NCBI RefSeq assembly: GCF_002744715.1
Contig: NZ_KZ319370.1
Coordinates: 434,001 to 498,000, forward strand
Source of the DNA: Marinobacter profundi
Lineage (GTDB): Bacteria > Pseudomonadota > Gammaproteobacteria > Pseudomonadales > Oleiphilaceae
DNA: 64,000 bases
Reading direction: 5' to 3'
Below are positions 34,499 through 44,289 of the stretch, piece after piece. The notes under the pieces were generated by a model. That model worked only from the letters and a program-made list of their open reading frames with translations. It was not told where the DNA came from and made no database searches. The translations under genes were made by a program, and so were the position numbers. Position 1 is the stretch's first letter; the number at the start of each line of letters is the position of its first letter.

Positions 34499-35365
34499 AT
34501 GTTGAAGTTTATAGCGCGGGAAAATATGGCGCTCACCCTGTCTGCCTTTGCCGCTGGCCTGTTTGCGCTTGCCGGTATCAGCTGGGGCTTGTGGATCGAT
34601 TCTCTGGTAATTCTGTTTGACGGCGCCTATTCCCTGGTCAGCCTGGCGCTGTCACTGTTGTCCCTGTATGCCGCCCGGTTGGTGCGTCGGCCTGCGTCGG
34701 ATGATTACCCGTTTGGCCATGGTGCGGTGGAGCCGCTGGTGATTGCCGTCAAGGGGCTGGTGATTACGCTGGTGTGTGTGCTGTCAATGATTTCTGCCCT
34801 GGTGTCGCTGTTTGAGGGCGGCCGCCCGGTGGATGCGGATATGGCGCTGGTGTTTGCCGCGGTGAGCGTGGCCGGGTGTTTTGCGGTCTGGTTATACCTG
34901 GTGTGGGCCAACGGCCGGACCGGCTCCGGCCTGTTGCTGGCAGAGCATCGCCAGTGGCTGATGGACACCGCGCTGAGTGCGGCCGTGCTGGTCGGGTTCG
35001 GAGCAGCCTGGTGGCTGGAGCAGAGCCGCTGGTCGGCGCTGGCGGTGTATGCCGACCCGCTGATGATGGTGCTGATCTCCGGTTATTTTGTCACGGTGCC
35101 GCTGAAGATGCTGACCGGTGCGGTCAGGGAACTGATGCGGGCGGCGCCGCCCGCCGGGCTGACGGAAGAGGTTCACGAGGCGCTGACGTCAGTGGGGCTG
35201 GAACCGGAGCAGGTCAGAATGGCGAAGGTGGGGCCGGACCTGATGCTGGAGATCAGCCTGCCGGCCAACTGGCCCGGCAAGGCGGGGCGGCTCAAGCGTG
35301 AGGTGACCGGTCTGCTGGCCGGGTTACCGGTGCGCCCGGCGGTGTTTATCCGCGGCTTGGCGTAA
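34499..35365 (+). CDS. Cation diffusion facilitator (CDF) family transporter
   Basis: A protein of about 288 residues from ATG 34499, with GGGAGA upstream. Six transmembrane helices are visible. Helix 2 has LFDGAYSLVSL (the D of the usual HSxxD metal site), followed by YPFGHGAVEPL, and helix 5 has EHRQWLMDTALSAAVL. A short cytoplasmic domain of about 80 residues follows. The family exports Zn, Fe, Mn or Co; the missing first histidine means the metal cannot be guessed. It faces the LysR gene across about 95 bases. Confidence 0.85.
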   Translation: MLKFIARENMALTLSAFAAGLFALAGISWGLWIDSLVILFDGAYSLVSLALSLLSLYAARLVRRPASDDYPFGHGAVEPLVIAVKGLVITLVCVLSMISALVSLFEGGRPVDADMALVFAAVSVAGCFAVWLYLVWANGRTGSGLLLAEHRQWLMDTALSAAVLVGFGAAWWLEQSRWSALAVYADPLMMVLISGYFVTVPLKMLTGAVRELMRAAPPAGLTEEVHEALTSVGLEPEQVRMAKVGPDLMLEISLPANWPGKAGRLKREVTGLLAGLPVRPAVFIRGLA

Positions 35366-35386
35366 CCGCCCCACGGGCTTCCTGGC

Positions 35387-36799
35387 TCAGCCGCCAAAGG
35401 GGGCGGGCAGTGCCCGTAGGCCCAGCAGCCCGGCACGCACCTCCTGTTTCTGGTCTTCCAGCCGTGCAATGAGTGCAACGATAGCGGCCCGATGGTCCGG
35501 GGTGATGGGCCGGGCCGCATCGGCGGCCAGGAAGCGGGTCAGCAGGTCGATCTGGACGCACAGGTCCTGGAAGTTGCCATAGGCTTTCTGGCGCTTCTTC
35601 AATTCCTTCAGCAATACCGCCGAGGCGGTGGCATCCAGCTCGGTCAGGTAGCGAATGCGTTTGAGGGCCTTGCGCAACCGGTGCAGGTCGTCGTCCGGTG
35701 AGTCCGCTGTCAGAGCGGCCAGTTCGCTGTTGTAGCGGTTGATGCGGGGCACCAGGGTGTCGCGGATGGCGCTGGCATCGATGGTTTTCAGCCGCTGGCG
35801 GAAGTCCTCGGAGACCAGCCAGGTCAGCCAGTGTTGCATGTCTTGCTGGTAGTCCTTGCCGTGGATTGTCCGGCACAGGTTCTGGTGTTCGCGGTGTTGC
35901 CAGTCGCCAAACCATGTCGCCGCACCGGCTTCCGCCAGGGCCCGGCGGGTCTCCGGCTGCAGTTCCCGATCCTGCCGGATCCATTGCTGCAGAGACAGCA
36001 GGAACACATCCAGGTCCCGCAGCGTGCTGGTGGCCCTCGCCCAGTGCTTGAGCGTAGCAAGCGGCCGTTTCAGGTCCCGGTCACAGGTGATTTCTTCAAG
36101 GGACTCCACGATGGCGCGGCTGCTGCGCAGGTTGATGCGGTACTGGTGGAGAAATTCCGGATCGAATCCGGCGGCGACGCCGGGCTCCAGGGCGCGGATC
36201 AGCTGGTAGCGGCTGGCCAGGGCTTTCGGCAGGCGCTTGTGGAGTGGCGCCTGATGGTCGTCGCACACAACGGGTGCCTTGCGCTGGAACTGGCCGTAAT
36301 CCGCCACCGCCGGGGTGAGTTGCGCCTTGACCTTGCCGCAGTGTTTTTTCAGTTTGCTCCAGGAGTCCGTCGCCAGGGTCAGGTGAATCATCGTGCAGGT
36401 GGGGAGGGCGTCCGGGGCGTCGGGGGCCAGGTAACGGGCCAGGTCGAGCAGCGCCGGGTTATGACCCACCAGGGTAATCTGCGGGTAATCGCCGCCGTGC
36501 TTCTTTAACCAGGTGAGCAGGTCCTTGTGGCTGAAGCTGTAGAGGGCGTGCTGGTAGCGGACATGGCGGACCAGGTCGCGGCCGGGGAGGTGGTCCGCCA
36601 GCCCTTCGAAGGTTTCCCGTGCGCGGGCCGCGGTGCTGACAAACACCGGGCCGTCAAACGCCCCCAGGTGTGCCAGCGGGCCGGCCATTACGCTGAGTTG
36701 CTGCAGCCCCCGGTCATTCAGCGGGCGGTCCCGGTCATCCAGGTAGGGATCGTCCCAGCTGGATTTGGCATGGCGGATCAGCAACAGCTGTTTCTTCAT
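35387..36799 (-). CDS. SixA-like histidine phosphatase fused to a CHAD domain
   Basis: A 470-residue two-domain protein. Residues 1-160 are a histidine phosphatase: LLIRHAKSSWDD carries the RHG-type catalytic motif, and ITLVGHNPALLDLARYL the second histidine. Residues 185-470 are a CHAD domain with repeated His/Arg/Lys-rich helices (EFLHQYRINLRSSRAIVESL, LHRLRKALKRIRYL). CHAD domains bind polyphosphate. A combined role at polyphosphate or phosphohistidine is inference. It lies alone, convergent with the CDF gene. Confidence 0.87.
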   Translation of the reverse strand: MKKQLLLIRHAKSSWDDPYLDDRDRPLNDRGLQQLSVMAGPLAHLGAFDGPVFVSTAARARETFEGLADHLPGRDLVRHVRYQHALYSFSHKDLLTWLKKHGGDYPQITLVGHNPALLDLARYLAPDAPDALPTCTMIHLTLATDSWSKLKKHCGKVKAQLTPAVADYGQFQRKAPVVCDDHQAPLHKRLPKALASRYQLIRALEPGVAAGFDPEFLHQYRINLRSSRAIVESLEEITCDRDLKRPLATLKHWARATSTLRDLDVFLLSLQQWIRQDRELQPETRRALAEAGAATWFGDWQHREHQNLCRTIHGKDYQQDMQHWLTWLVSEDFRQRLKTIDASAIRDTLVPRINRYNSELAALTADSPDDDLHRLRKALKRIRYLTELDATASAVLLKELKKRQKAYGNFQDLCVQIDLLTRFLAADAARPITPDHRAAIVALIARLEDQKQEVRAGLLGLRALPAPFGG

Positions 36800-36822
36800 G
36801 GCCGGCTCGCTCGGGTCGGGGA

Positions 36823-37506
36823 TCAGGCTTTTTTCAGCGCCTCCAGGACCGCTTCGGCGGTACCTTCAGACGACGCCGGGTTCTGTCCTGTTACCAGTTT
36901 GCCATCGACCACGACGTGGGAGGCCCAGTCGTCGGCCCGACTGTACTGGCCACCGTTCTGCTTGAGCATGTCCTCCACCAGGAACGGCACCACGTCGGTC
37001 AGTTGCACTGCGTCTTCCTCGCTGTTACTGAAGCCGGTTACCGGGCGATCTTTCACGAAGGCTTCTCCGGCGCCGTTCTTGACATGGCGGAACACGGCCG
37101 GCGCATGGCATACGGCACCGATCACCTTGTCAGCCCTGGCGGCATTCTCGATCAGTGCGATGGACGTCGCGTCTTCCGCCAGGTCCCACAGCGGGCCGTG
37201 GCCGCCCGGGTAGAAGACGGCGTCGAAATCGGCCACGTTGATGTCGCCGAGTTTGCGGGTATTGGCCAGTGCCGCCCGGGCCTCGTCGTCCTGGCTGAAC
37301 CGGCGTGTGCTGTCAGTCAGGGCATCTTCCGCTTCACTGTTGGGATCTACCGGCGGTTGGCCGCCGGCCGGGGACGCCAGGGTGATGTCGGCGCCGGCGT
37401 CGCGGAAGACATAGTAGGGCGAAGTGAATTCCTCGAGCCAGAAACCGGTCTTGTGGCCGGTGTCGCCCATTTCTCCGTGAGAAGTCAGAACCATCAGGAT
37501 CTTCAT
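36823..37506 (-). CDS. DJ-1/PfpI family glutamine amidotransferase-like protein
   Basis: A 227-residue protein from the ATG at 37506, with AGGAG upstream. The nucleophile elbow is IGAVCHAPAVF (Cys) and the substrate-loop motif is AVFYPGGHGPLWDLAED. The N terminus LMVLTSHGEMGDTGHKTGFWLEEFTSPYYVF is typical of the class related to Hsp31 and glyoxalase III. It could act as a methylglyoxal hydratase or chaperone; the family is diverse. It is divergent from the large acylase gene, sharing a 265-base region. Confidence 0.88.
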   Translation of the reverse strand: MKILMVLTSHGEMGDTGHKTGFWLEEFTSPYYVFRDAGADITLASPAGGQPPVDPNSEAEDALTDSTRRFSQDDEARAALANTRKLGDINVADFDAVFYPGGHGPLWDLAEDATSIALIENAARADKVIGAVCHAPAVFRHVKNGAGEAFVKDRPVTGFSNSEEDAVQLTDVVPFLVEDMLKQNGGQYSRADDWASHVVVDGKLVTGQNPASSEGTAEAVLEALKKA

Positions 37507-37732
37507 AAACGTCTCCTCTTGCTGTGCCATGCCCTGTACGGGATGGCTTGAGTATAGCTGCCGGGCATTACACTAACATGTCGGTCGCCCGGCAGGGCAA
37601 ACCAGATTCTGGCCATCCAGCGCTCCGCAATTGCCGATCCGGGATACGGCAATGGGCACTGGCTGGATTACCCCGGTGCCCCGGCCGCTCGCGTGACGTT
37701 TCGCAAAACGGAACCGGGAGCGCCCGCCCGGC

Positions 37733-37755
37733 GTTGTTATCAGACCGATAACAAC
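37733..37755. promoter_or_regulatory. Inverted repeat just upstream of the acylase gene
   Basis: GTTGTTATC, a 5-base spacer and GATAACAAC form a perfect 9-bp inverted repeat ending 16 bases before the ATG at 37772. It could be an operator or a 5'-UTR hairpin masking the ribosome site. A shorter CGTTT/AAACG repeat lies at 37697-37710. Confidence 0.55.
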
Positions 37756-37771
37756 AATCACGGGTGAAACA

Positions 37772-40270
37772 ATGAAGAACAGGATTCTTGTCTCTGCGGC
37801 GTGCGCAGCCACGCTGCTGCTGGGCGGATGCCTATCTGACAGTGGCTCCGGCGACGTGGCGCTGAGCGACCTGCCGAAACCGGCTGTTGGTGGTGACCAG
37901 CAGCTGTACCGGGCAACCCTGCGGCGGACGTCTTTTGGGATTCCCCACATTACAGCGGATGATTATGCCAGTATGGGCTATGCCTACGGGTACGCCCAGG
38001 CAGAGGACAATCTCTGTCTGCTGGCGGAGGACACCCTGACCATTCGTGGCCTGCGCTCACGGTATCTGGGGCCCGACGGCACCTACACCATTCCCGCCAA
38101 TGGCGCCACCACGACTAACCTCAATGCCGATTTCTTCTGGCGTTTCGTGGCCACTGAGGAGGCCATTGCGCCGTTCAGGTCAGCAAGCGATCCGGAAGTG
38201 ATTGATGCCTCGGCCGGCTATGTTGCCGGCTATAACCGCTACCTGGCAGAAATTCGGGACGGCAAGCACCCAGACCGCCACCAGGCTTGTCGCGATGCCG
38301 ACTGGTTGCTGGCGCTGGAGGAAGCCGACATGTACCGGCGTTATTTCCGGCTGGCGGTGCTGGCCAGTTCGTCGGTGTTCGTGGACGGCATTGCCACCGC
38401 GGCCCCGCCGGCCGGGCTTGATGAGGTGTTGCCCGCCGCGGAAACCCTGCTGCAACAGCTGGCGGATGCCGGTGTGGGTGGCAGCGGGGACCTGGCCTTT
38501 CCCCTCGGTGGCGAGCTGCCGATTGGCAGCAACATGTACGGCCTGTCCGCCGGGGCCAGCCGCAGCGGTGAATCGATGCTGTTCGGCAACCCCCATTTTC
38601 CCTGGGAGAAAACCGAACGGCTCTACCTGGCGCACCTGAAGGTGGGGGAGGATGCGGAGATCATGGGGGCTGCGCTGTATGGTTTGCCCGCCGTGCTGAT
38701 CGGCTTCAACGAGCACTTCGCCTGGAGCCACACAGTATCCACTGCCTACCGGTTCACCTTTTACGAACTCACCCTTAATCCGGCCGACCCGACCCAATAC
38801 CTGTATGAGGGGGAGTTCGTGGATATGACCGCCGAGGACATCACCGTCGAGACCCTGCAGGCGGATGGGTCGGTAGGCTCGGAAACCCGCACGCTGTACC
38901 GTTCGCAGTACGGTCCGATGCTGCAGTTCGAGGTGTCCGGCATTCCGGTACTGAACTGGTCATCGCTCAAGGCCTACACCCTGCGGGACGCCAATGCAGA
39001 GAACGCCCGGCTGCTTAACCAGTTCTTCCGCTGGAACCGTGCCGACAGTTTTGAGGAGTTTGTCAGCCTGCACGGCAGCGTGCTCGGGGTGCCCTGGGTA
39101 AATACGGTGGCCACCGGCCCCGGCAAGCCGGCCTATTACGGCGATATCACCGTAGTGCCCAATGTGCCGGACGGCAAGGTGACCGAATGCCTGACGGCGC
39201 TGTCACCGGTGTTTGGCGAGCTGGCACCCGGGTTGCCGTTGTTGGATGGTGCCCGCGCGGTGTGTCAGTGGGATAGCGATGCCGATGCACCGGCACCCGG
39301 GGTGTTCGGGCCCGGCAACCTGCCTTCCCTGACCCGGGATGACTGGGTCCATAACTGCAATGACAGTTACTGGGCGACGAATCCGGCCCAGCCGCTCACC
39401 GGTTTTGCCGCGATCATCGGCGATGAGGAAACCCCGCGCACCCTGCGCACCCGCAAATGCATGCAGCAGGTGATCCAGCGGCTTGACGGCAGTGATGGCC
39501 GCCCCGGCAGCACCGGTTTTGATCTGGCCAACCTGCAGGATACGGTGCTGGACAGCTCGCTGATGTCCGAGCAGCTGGCCCGCAACGCCGTGCTTGATGC
39601 CTATTGTCCCCTGGGCACGCTGCCCGGCAGTTCCGGCCTGCCGGTGGATATCAGCGAGGCCTGCACTGTGCTGCGCGCCTGGGACGGTCGCAACAACCTC
39701 GCCTCGGTGGGTGGTCATATCTGGCGCGAGTTCTGGCGCAACATCGACCCGTTGCCCGTTGAGTCCCCGGACAAGTGGCTGATGCCTTTTGATCCCGCGG
39801 ACCCGGTCAATACCCCGGCCATGCTGAACGTGCTGAGCCCGCTGGTGATGACGGCATTCGCCGATGGCGTGCAGCGCCTGCAGGATGCCGGTATCCCGCT
39901 GGATGCAGCGATGGGCGACATCCAGGTGTCCGGCATTCACGACAAAGTCATTCCGGTCTTCGGCGGCGAGGGCTTCGAGGGCAGTTTCACCATCGCCAGC
40001 AGTCGCGGCGATGGCCTTTCCGACGGCACCTACGACGTTACCTACGGCAACAGCTATATCCAGACGGTGACCTGGGGCGACGATGGCCAGCCCCGGGCGG
40101 AAGGCTTTGTGACCTATTCCCAGTCCACCGATCCGGCGTCGCCCTGGTTCAGTGACATGACGGAGGAATACTCCGCCAAGCGGTGGATCCGCTTCCCCTG
40201 GGCGGAGGCCGACATTGCGGCCGATCCTGCGCTGATCAGCCAGCCGCTGGTGGAACTGGTCAGAAAATAA
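37772..40270 (+). CDS. Penicillin/AHL acylase family lipoprotein (Ntn-hydrolase)
   Basis: An 832-residue secreted enzyme. The signal peptide ends in the lipobox LLLGGC (Cys20), so it is a lipoprotein. RRTSFGIPHITADDYASMGYAYGYAQAEDNLCLL is the acylase alpha-chain start. PIGSNMYGLSAGASRSGESMLFGNPHFPW gives the autocleavage site: Gly252-Ser253, with Ser253 the N-terminal nucleophile of the beta chain. The family cleaves amide side chains such as penicillin or acyl-homoserine lactones; the substrate is unknown. No luxI or luxR is nearby. It is transcribed alone with a strong inverted repeat before the start. Confidence 0.88.
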   Translation: MKNRILVSAACAATLLLGGCLSDSGSGDVALSDLPKPAVGGDQQLYRATLRRTSFGIPHITADDYASMGYAYGYAQAEDNLCLLAEDTLTIRGLRSRYLGPDGTYTIPANGATTTNLNADFFWRFVATEEAIAPFRSASDPEVIDASAGYVAGYNRYLAEIRDGKHPDRHQACRDADWLLALEEADMYRRYFRLAVLASSSVFVDGIATAAPPAGLDEVLPAAETLLQQLADAGVGGSGDLAFPLGGELPIGSNMYGLSAGASRSGESMLFGNPHFPWEKTERLYLAHLKVGEDAEIMGAALYGLPAVLIGFNEHFAWSHTVSTAYRFTFYELTLNPADPTQYLYEGEFVDMTAEDITVETLQADGSVGSETRTLYRSQYGPMLQFEVSGIPVLNWSSLKAYTLRDANAENARLLNQFFRWNRADSFEEFVSLHGSVLGVPWVNTVATGPGKPAYYGDITVVPNVPDGKVTECLTALSPVFGELAPGLPLLDGARAVCQWDSDADAPAPGVFGPGNLPSLTRDDWVHNCNDSYWATNPAQPLTGFAAIIGDEETPRTLRTRKCMQQVIQRLDGSDGRPGSTGFDLANLQDTVLDSSLMSEQLARNAVLDAYCPLGTLPGSSGLPVDISEACTVLRAWDGRNNLASVGGHIWREFWRNIDPLPVESPDKWLMPFDPADPVNTPAMLNVLSPLVMTAFADGVQRLQDAGIPLDAAMGDIQVSGIHDKVIPVFGGEGFEGSFTIASSRGDGLSDGTYDVTYGNSYIQTVTWGDDGQPRAEGFVTYSQSTDPASPWFSDMTEEYSAKRWIRFPWAEADIAADPALISQPLVELVRK

Positions 40271-40374
40271 CGTCGGGGCGGACGGGCTGCCAGCGGAAGG
40301 TGGCCCGGACCGATTGGCTCGGGGCGTAAGTGCCGCTATGATGGGGGTCCAATAAGAAACCAACATAACAATGG

Positions 40375-41460
40375 ATGGCAACGTCGCTTATGAAAATGCC
40401 TAAGTATTTCCTGATGGTTGTGGCGCTGGTGTGCTCGTTTGCGAGTGCGACTGTGTCCGCGCAAGAAACCCATACCCTCCGCCTGGCGGAAACCTGGGGT
40501 CCCAACTCGCCAATCCTTGGTGAAACCACCAAGCATTTTGCCGACATGGTCGAGAAGATGTCCGCTGGCCGGCTCAAGGTCCGCATCGACTCCTCCAACA
40601 AGCACAAGGCACCTTTCGGTATCTTTGACCTGGTCCGCAACGGTCAGTACGACCTGGGCCATACTGCGTCCTACTACTACAAGGGCACCATCCCCAACGC
40701 CATGTACTTCACCACCGTACCTTTCGGCATGCTGGCGCCGGAACAGTACGCCTGGTTCTACTATGGCGGTGGTATGGAGCTGATGCAGAAGGTGTACGAG
40801 CCATACGGCCTGCTGTCCTTCCCGGGTGGTAATACCGGCAACCAGATGGGTGGCTGGTTCAACAAGGAAATCAATTCCCTGGAGGACCTCAAAGGTCTGA
40901 AGATGCGTACCCCGGGCTTTGCCGGCGAGGTCATGTCCGAGCTGGGTGTGGCGGTGACCAACCTGCCGCCGGGTGAGCTGTATACCGCCCTTGAGCGTGG
41001 CACCATTGACGCCCTCGAGTGGGTTGCGCCGGCTCTGGACTTCCCGATGGGCTTCCACCAGATCGCCAAGTACTACTACTCTGGCTGGCAGGAGCCGGGC
41101 GCCGAGGTGCAGTTCCTGGTCAACCAGAAGACCTGGGAAAAGCTGCCGGCGGACCTCCAGGAAATCCTGCGTGTCGCCATGCGCACTGCGGCCTACGATA
41201 TGTACGCCAAGAGCACCAACGACAGCTCCGATGCCTGGGACCGCATGAAAGAAGACTATCCGAACGTGACCCACAAGGTGTTCCCGCCGGAAGTCATCGA
41301 TGCCCTGCGTGAAACCACGCACCGCCTGCTGCAGCAGGAAGCCGAGAAAGATCCGCTGGCGAAGGAAATCATCACCTCCATTCAGGATTACCTGGCGAAG
41401 GTGCGCAAGTGGACCAACATTTCTGACAAGGCATACCTGAACAGCGTCTCTGGCGACTGA
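40375..41460 (+). CDS. TRAP transporter substrate-binding protein (DctP/TakP-like), without permease genes
   Basis: A 361-residue periplasmic binding protein with a signal peptide (FLMVVALVCSFASATVSAQ). The DctP fold has HTLRLAETWGPNSPILGETT, LKGLKMRTPGFAGEVM and ALEWVAPALDFPMGFHQIAKYYY, the last resembling the TakP alpha-keto-acid group. The start may be ATG 40375 or ATG 40390. No DctQ or DctM gene is adjacent: it is followed by a terminator and a polyamine ABC operon, so it probably serves permeases encoded elsewhere. Confidence 0.87.
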   Translation: MATSLMKMPKYFLMVVALVCSFASATVSAQETHTLRLAETWGPNSPILGETTKHFADMVEKMSAGRLKVRIDSSNKHKAPFGIFDLVRNGQYDLGHTASYYYKGTIPNAMYFTTVPFGMLAPEQYAWFYYGGGMELMQKVYEPYGLLSFPGGNTGNQMGGWFNKEINSLEDLKGLKMRTPGFAGEVMSELGVAVTNLPPGELYTALERGTIDALEWVAPALDFPMGFHQIAKYYYSGWQEPGAEVQFLVNQKTWEKLPADLQEILRVAMRTAAYDMYAKSTNDSSDAWDRMKEDYPNVTHKVFPPEVIDALRETTHRLLQQEAEKDPLAKEIITSIQDYLAKVRKWTNISDKAYLNSVSGD

Positions 41461-41473
41461 TATCAGAACGGAT

Positions 41474-41505
41474 ACGGGCCTGCTCTTTCTCCGCAGGCCC
41501 GTTTC
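41474..41505 (+). terminator. Rho-independent terminator after the TRAP binding-protein gene
   Basis: ACGGGCCTGC, a 9-base loop and GCAGGCCCGT make a perfect 10-bp stem followed by TTTC, 13 bases after the stop. Confidence 0.8.
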
Positions 41506-41541
41506 TGAAAAAATAGGCCGCTCATTAACTGGGCCCGGCCG

Positions 41542-42666
41542 ATGAACCAGACACTGCTTTCCCTCCGTAACGTCAGCAAGTCCTTTGACGGTAAATCCGT
41601 CCTTGACGCCCTGGATCTTGATATCCGCGATGGTGAATTCATCACCCTGCTGGGTCCCTCCGGTTGCGGCAAGACCACACTGCTGCGGCTGATGGCCGGC
41701 TTCGAGCATCCCGACGACGGCTCTCTCACCCTCGCCGGAACCGACATTACCCATACCCTGCCGGAGCACCGGCCGCTGAATACGGTGTTTCAGCATTACG
41801 CGCTGTTTCCCCACATGACGGTGTTCGACAACGTCGCCTACGGCCTGAAGATGGAAAAGCGGCCAAAAGACGAGATCCGTCAGCGGGTAGACGAGGCGCT
41901 GGCGATGGTGCAGTTGGGGGACTTTGCCCGCCGCAAGCCTCACCAGTTGTCCGGTGGCCAGCAGCAGCGGGTGGCCATTGCCCGTGCCGTCGTCAAGCGA
42001 CCGAAGCTGTTGTTGCTGGATGAGCCGCTGTCCGCGCTGGATTACAAACTGCGCCGGACCATGCAGGTGGAATTGAAGCGCCTGCAGCGGGAGCTGGGTA
42101 TCACCTTTGTGTTTGTTACCCACGACCAGGAAGAAGCACTGTCGATGTCAGACCGGGTGGTGGTGCTCAAGGACGGCCTGATCCAGCAGCTGGGCACGCC
42201 CCGGGAGATCTATGAGCGCCCTGCCAATCTGTTCACCGCCCGCTTTGTTGGCGAGACCAACCTGTTCCCCGGCAAACTGGAGCGCCTGGGTGACGGCACC
42301 ATCACGGTGGATGTGCTGGGAGTTCATCGCACACTGCGCCGCCCGTCGTTTCCGGTCTGCGAAGGGCAGGCGGTCCATGTACTGCTGCGGCCTGAGGATA
42401 TCCGGGTGCTGGCGCCGGACGCCGACCACGGCCTGGCGGGCAAAGTGGTGGAGCGGAACTACAAGGGCAGCACCCTGGATTCGGTCATTCACCTGGCGGA
42501 CGGCACCGAAGTGCTTGCCAGCGAGTTTTTCGATGAGGATGACCCGATGTTCGACTACCGCTTGGGCGAGCCGGTGAAGGTGAGCTGGGTGGATGGCTGG
42601 GAGTGGCTGCTGCCGGTGGAGCCGGACGAATTGCCGGCGGGCGCGGAGTTGGCCGTTAATGCTTAA
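41542..42666 (+). CDS. potA: Spermidine/putrescine ABC transporter ATP-binding protein
   Basis: A 374-residue ATPase with Walker [10 protein letters not shown], signature [15 protein letters not shown] and Walker [15 protein letters not shown]-terminal TOBE-type regulatory region (about residues 235-365) follows, starting [13 protein letters not shown], the form typical of PotA. The first gene of a potABCD run; its stop overlaps the potB start by eight bases. It energises polyamine import through PotB and PotC. Confidence 0.92.
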   Translation: MNQTLLSLRNVSKSFDGKSVLDALDLDIRDGEFITLLGPSGCGKTTLLRLMAGFEHPDDGSLTLAGTDITHTLPEHRPLNTVFQHYALFPHMTVFDNVAYGLKMEKRPKDEIRQRVDEALAMVQLGDFARRKPHQLSGGQQQRVAIARAVVKRPKLLLLDEPLSALDYKLRRTMQVELKRLQRELGITFVFVTHDQEEALSMSDRVVVLKDGLIQQLGTPREIYERPANLFTARFVGETNLFPGKLERLGDGTITVDVLGVHRTLRRPSFPVCEGQAVHVLLRPEDIRVLAPDADHGLAGKVVERNYKGSTLDSVIHLADGTEVLASEFFDEDDPMFDYRLGEPVKVSWVDGWEWLLPVEPDELPAGAELAVNA

Positions 42667-43522
42667 GGTCCGTCAGCAGCCATTCAAAACGGCCGTGCTG
42701 GCGCTGGTGTGGGGCTGGTTGCTGGTGCTGGTACTGGCACCGAACCTGCTGGTGGTGGGCACCAGTGTGCTGACCCGGGACGCGGGCAGTTTTATCGCGC
42801 TGCCGGTCAATCTGGACAGCTACCGCCGGCTGCTCGACCCGCTCTACCTGGACGTGTTCCTGCACTCGCTGTACATGGCGTCGGTCACCACCCTGTGCTG
42901 CCTGCTGATCGGCTATCCCTTTGCCTGGGCACTGTCGCGGCTGACCAAGCCACGGCAGACCCTGCTGATCTTCCTGTTGATCGTGCCGTTCTGGACCAAC
43001 TCGCTGGTGCGTACCTACGCCCTCAAGTTGCTGCTGGCCACCAACGGTCTGATCAACAATGCCCTGATCGGGCTGGGCCTGATCGACGAACCCCTGCAAA
43101 TGCTCTATACCGAGGGTGCGGTGATCGTTGGCCTGGTGTATCTGTTGCTGCCCTTCATGATTCTGCCGCTGTACTCGGTATTCGAGGATCTGCGCCGCGA
43201 GTTGCTGATGGCCTCCCACGACCTGGGGGCGGGCAAGTTACCGACGTTCATCCATGTGGTGGTGCCGCTGACCCTGCCCGGTGTGATTGCCGGGGTGATG
43301 CTGGTGCTGCTGCCGGCCATGGGGCTGTTCTTTGTAGCGGATATTCTGGGCGGTTCCCGTAACCTGCTGGTGGGTAATGTGATCAAGAACCAGTTTCTCG
43401 ATGCCAGGGACTGGCCGTTCGGTGCGGCCGCCAGCATCCTGCTTACGGTGGCCATGGCGGTCTTGCTGCTGGCCCATAAACTCAGCGAGCGGCGCCTCGG
43501 TAACGGGGAGAGCAAGCCATGA
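42659..43522 (+). CDS. potB: Spermidine/putrescine ABC transporter permease PotB
   Basis: A permease of about 287 residues from the ATG overlapping the potA end. It has six hydrophobic helices and the inner-membrane coupling loop (EAA-type) [48 protein letters not shown] sequence ([20 protein letters not shown]) is typical of PotB. It overlaps potC by four bases. Earlier in-frame starts would lie within potA. Confidence 0.92.
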   Translation: MLKVRQQPFKTAVLALVWGWLLVLVLAPNLLVVGTSVLTRDAGSFIALPVNLDSYRRLLDPLYLDVFLHSLYMASVTTLCCLLIGYPFAWALSRLTKPRQTLLIFLLIVPFWTNSLVRTYALKLLLATNGLINNALIGLGLIDEPLQMLYTEGAVIVGLVYLLLPFMILPLYSVFEDLRRELLMASHDLGAGKLPTFIHVVVPLTLPGVIAGVMLVLLPAMGLFFVADILGGSRNLLVGNVIKNQFLDARDWPFGAAASILLTVAMAVLLLAHKLSERRLGNGESKP

Positions 43523-44289
43523 ACCGCTGGTTGCCCCGGGCTTACCTCAGCATAGTGTACGCCCTGTTGTACCTGCCGATCCTGGTGCTGGTGGTGTTCT
43601 CGTTCAACAGTTCCCGTACCGGTTACCGCTGGGGTGGCCTGAGCCTGCAGTGGTACGAGTCCCTGTTCAACAACCACGCCATGGTGCAGGCGATGTGGAA
43701 CTCGTTGTGGCTGGCGCTGGCGGCGGCCACGGTGTCGACGCTGATCGGTGCGCTGACAGCGTTGGCACTGCACCGTTACCGCTTTCGCGGCAAGCGGGTA
43801 CTGAATGGCATGCTGTTTGTGGTGATGATGTCCCCGGAAATCGTGCTGGCGATCTCACTGCTGGCGCTGTTCCTGCTGATAGGATTGCAGCTGGGCTTTG
43901 TGTCGCTGCTGCTGGCCCATGTCACCTTCTGTTTGCCGTTTGTGGTAATCACCGTGATGGCCCGGCTCAGCGGCTTCGACGAACGCCTGCCGGAAGCGGC
44001 GCGGGATCTCGGTGCCAGCGACTTCACCATGACCCGCACCGTGCTGATCCCGGTGATCATGCCCGCCCTGCTGGCCGGCTGGCTGCTGGGCTTCACCCTG
44101 TCGCTGGACGACGTGGTGGTGAGCACCTTCGTCAGCGGGCCAAGTTATGAAATTTTGCCATTACGCATCTACTCTATGGTGCGTGTGGGCCTGAAACCGG
44201 AAGTGAATGCACTGGGGACCTTGTTGCTGGTGTTTTCGCTGGTGATGCTGATGCTTTCCCAATGGATACTGACAAGGAGTAAACGATGA
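43519..44289 (+). CDS. potC: Spermidine/putrescine ABC transporter permease PotC
   Basis: A 256-residue permease with six helices and the coupling motif LPEAARDLGASDFTMTRTVLIPVIMPALLAGWLLGFTLSLDDVVVSTFVSGP, which includes the conserved SLDD segment of PotC. The ATG overlaps the potB stop, and the stop overlaps the potD ATG. With PotB it forms the transmembrane channel. Confidence 0.93.
   Translation: MNRWLPRAYLSIVYALLYLPILVLVVFSFNSSRTGYRWGGLSLQWYESLFNNHAMVQAMWNSLWLALAAATVSTLIGALTALALHRYRFRGKRVLNGMLFVVMMSPEIVLAISLLALFLLIGLQLGFVSLLLAHVTFCLPFVVITVMARLSGFDERLPEAARDLGASDFTMTRTVLIPVIMPALLAGWLLGFTLSLDDVVVSTFVSGPSYEILPLRIYSMVRVGLKPEVNALGTLLLVFSLVMLMLSQWILTRSKR

Noticed and set aside
34405..34536. 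N-terminal extension of the LysR-type gene
   Set aside because: It overlaps the divergent CDF start region, and the TTG at 34404 has a good ribosome site and places the HTH correctly.
40336..42123. A long (about 595-residue) open frame on the minus strand across the TRAP binding-protein and potA genes
   Set aside because: Both genes on the plus strand have full family motifs; the antisense frame has no recognisable motif and is explained by high GC codon use.
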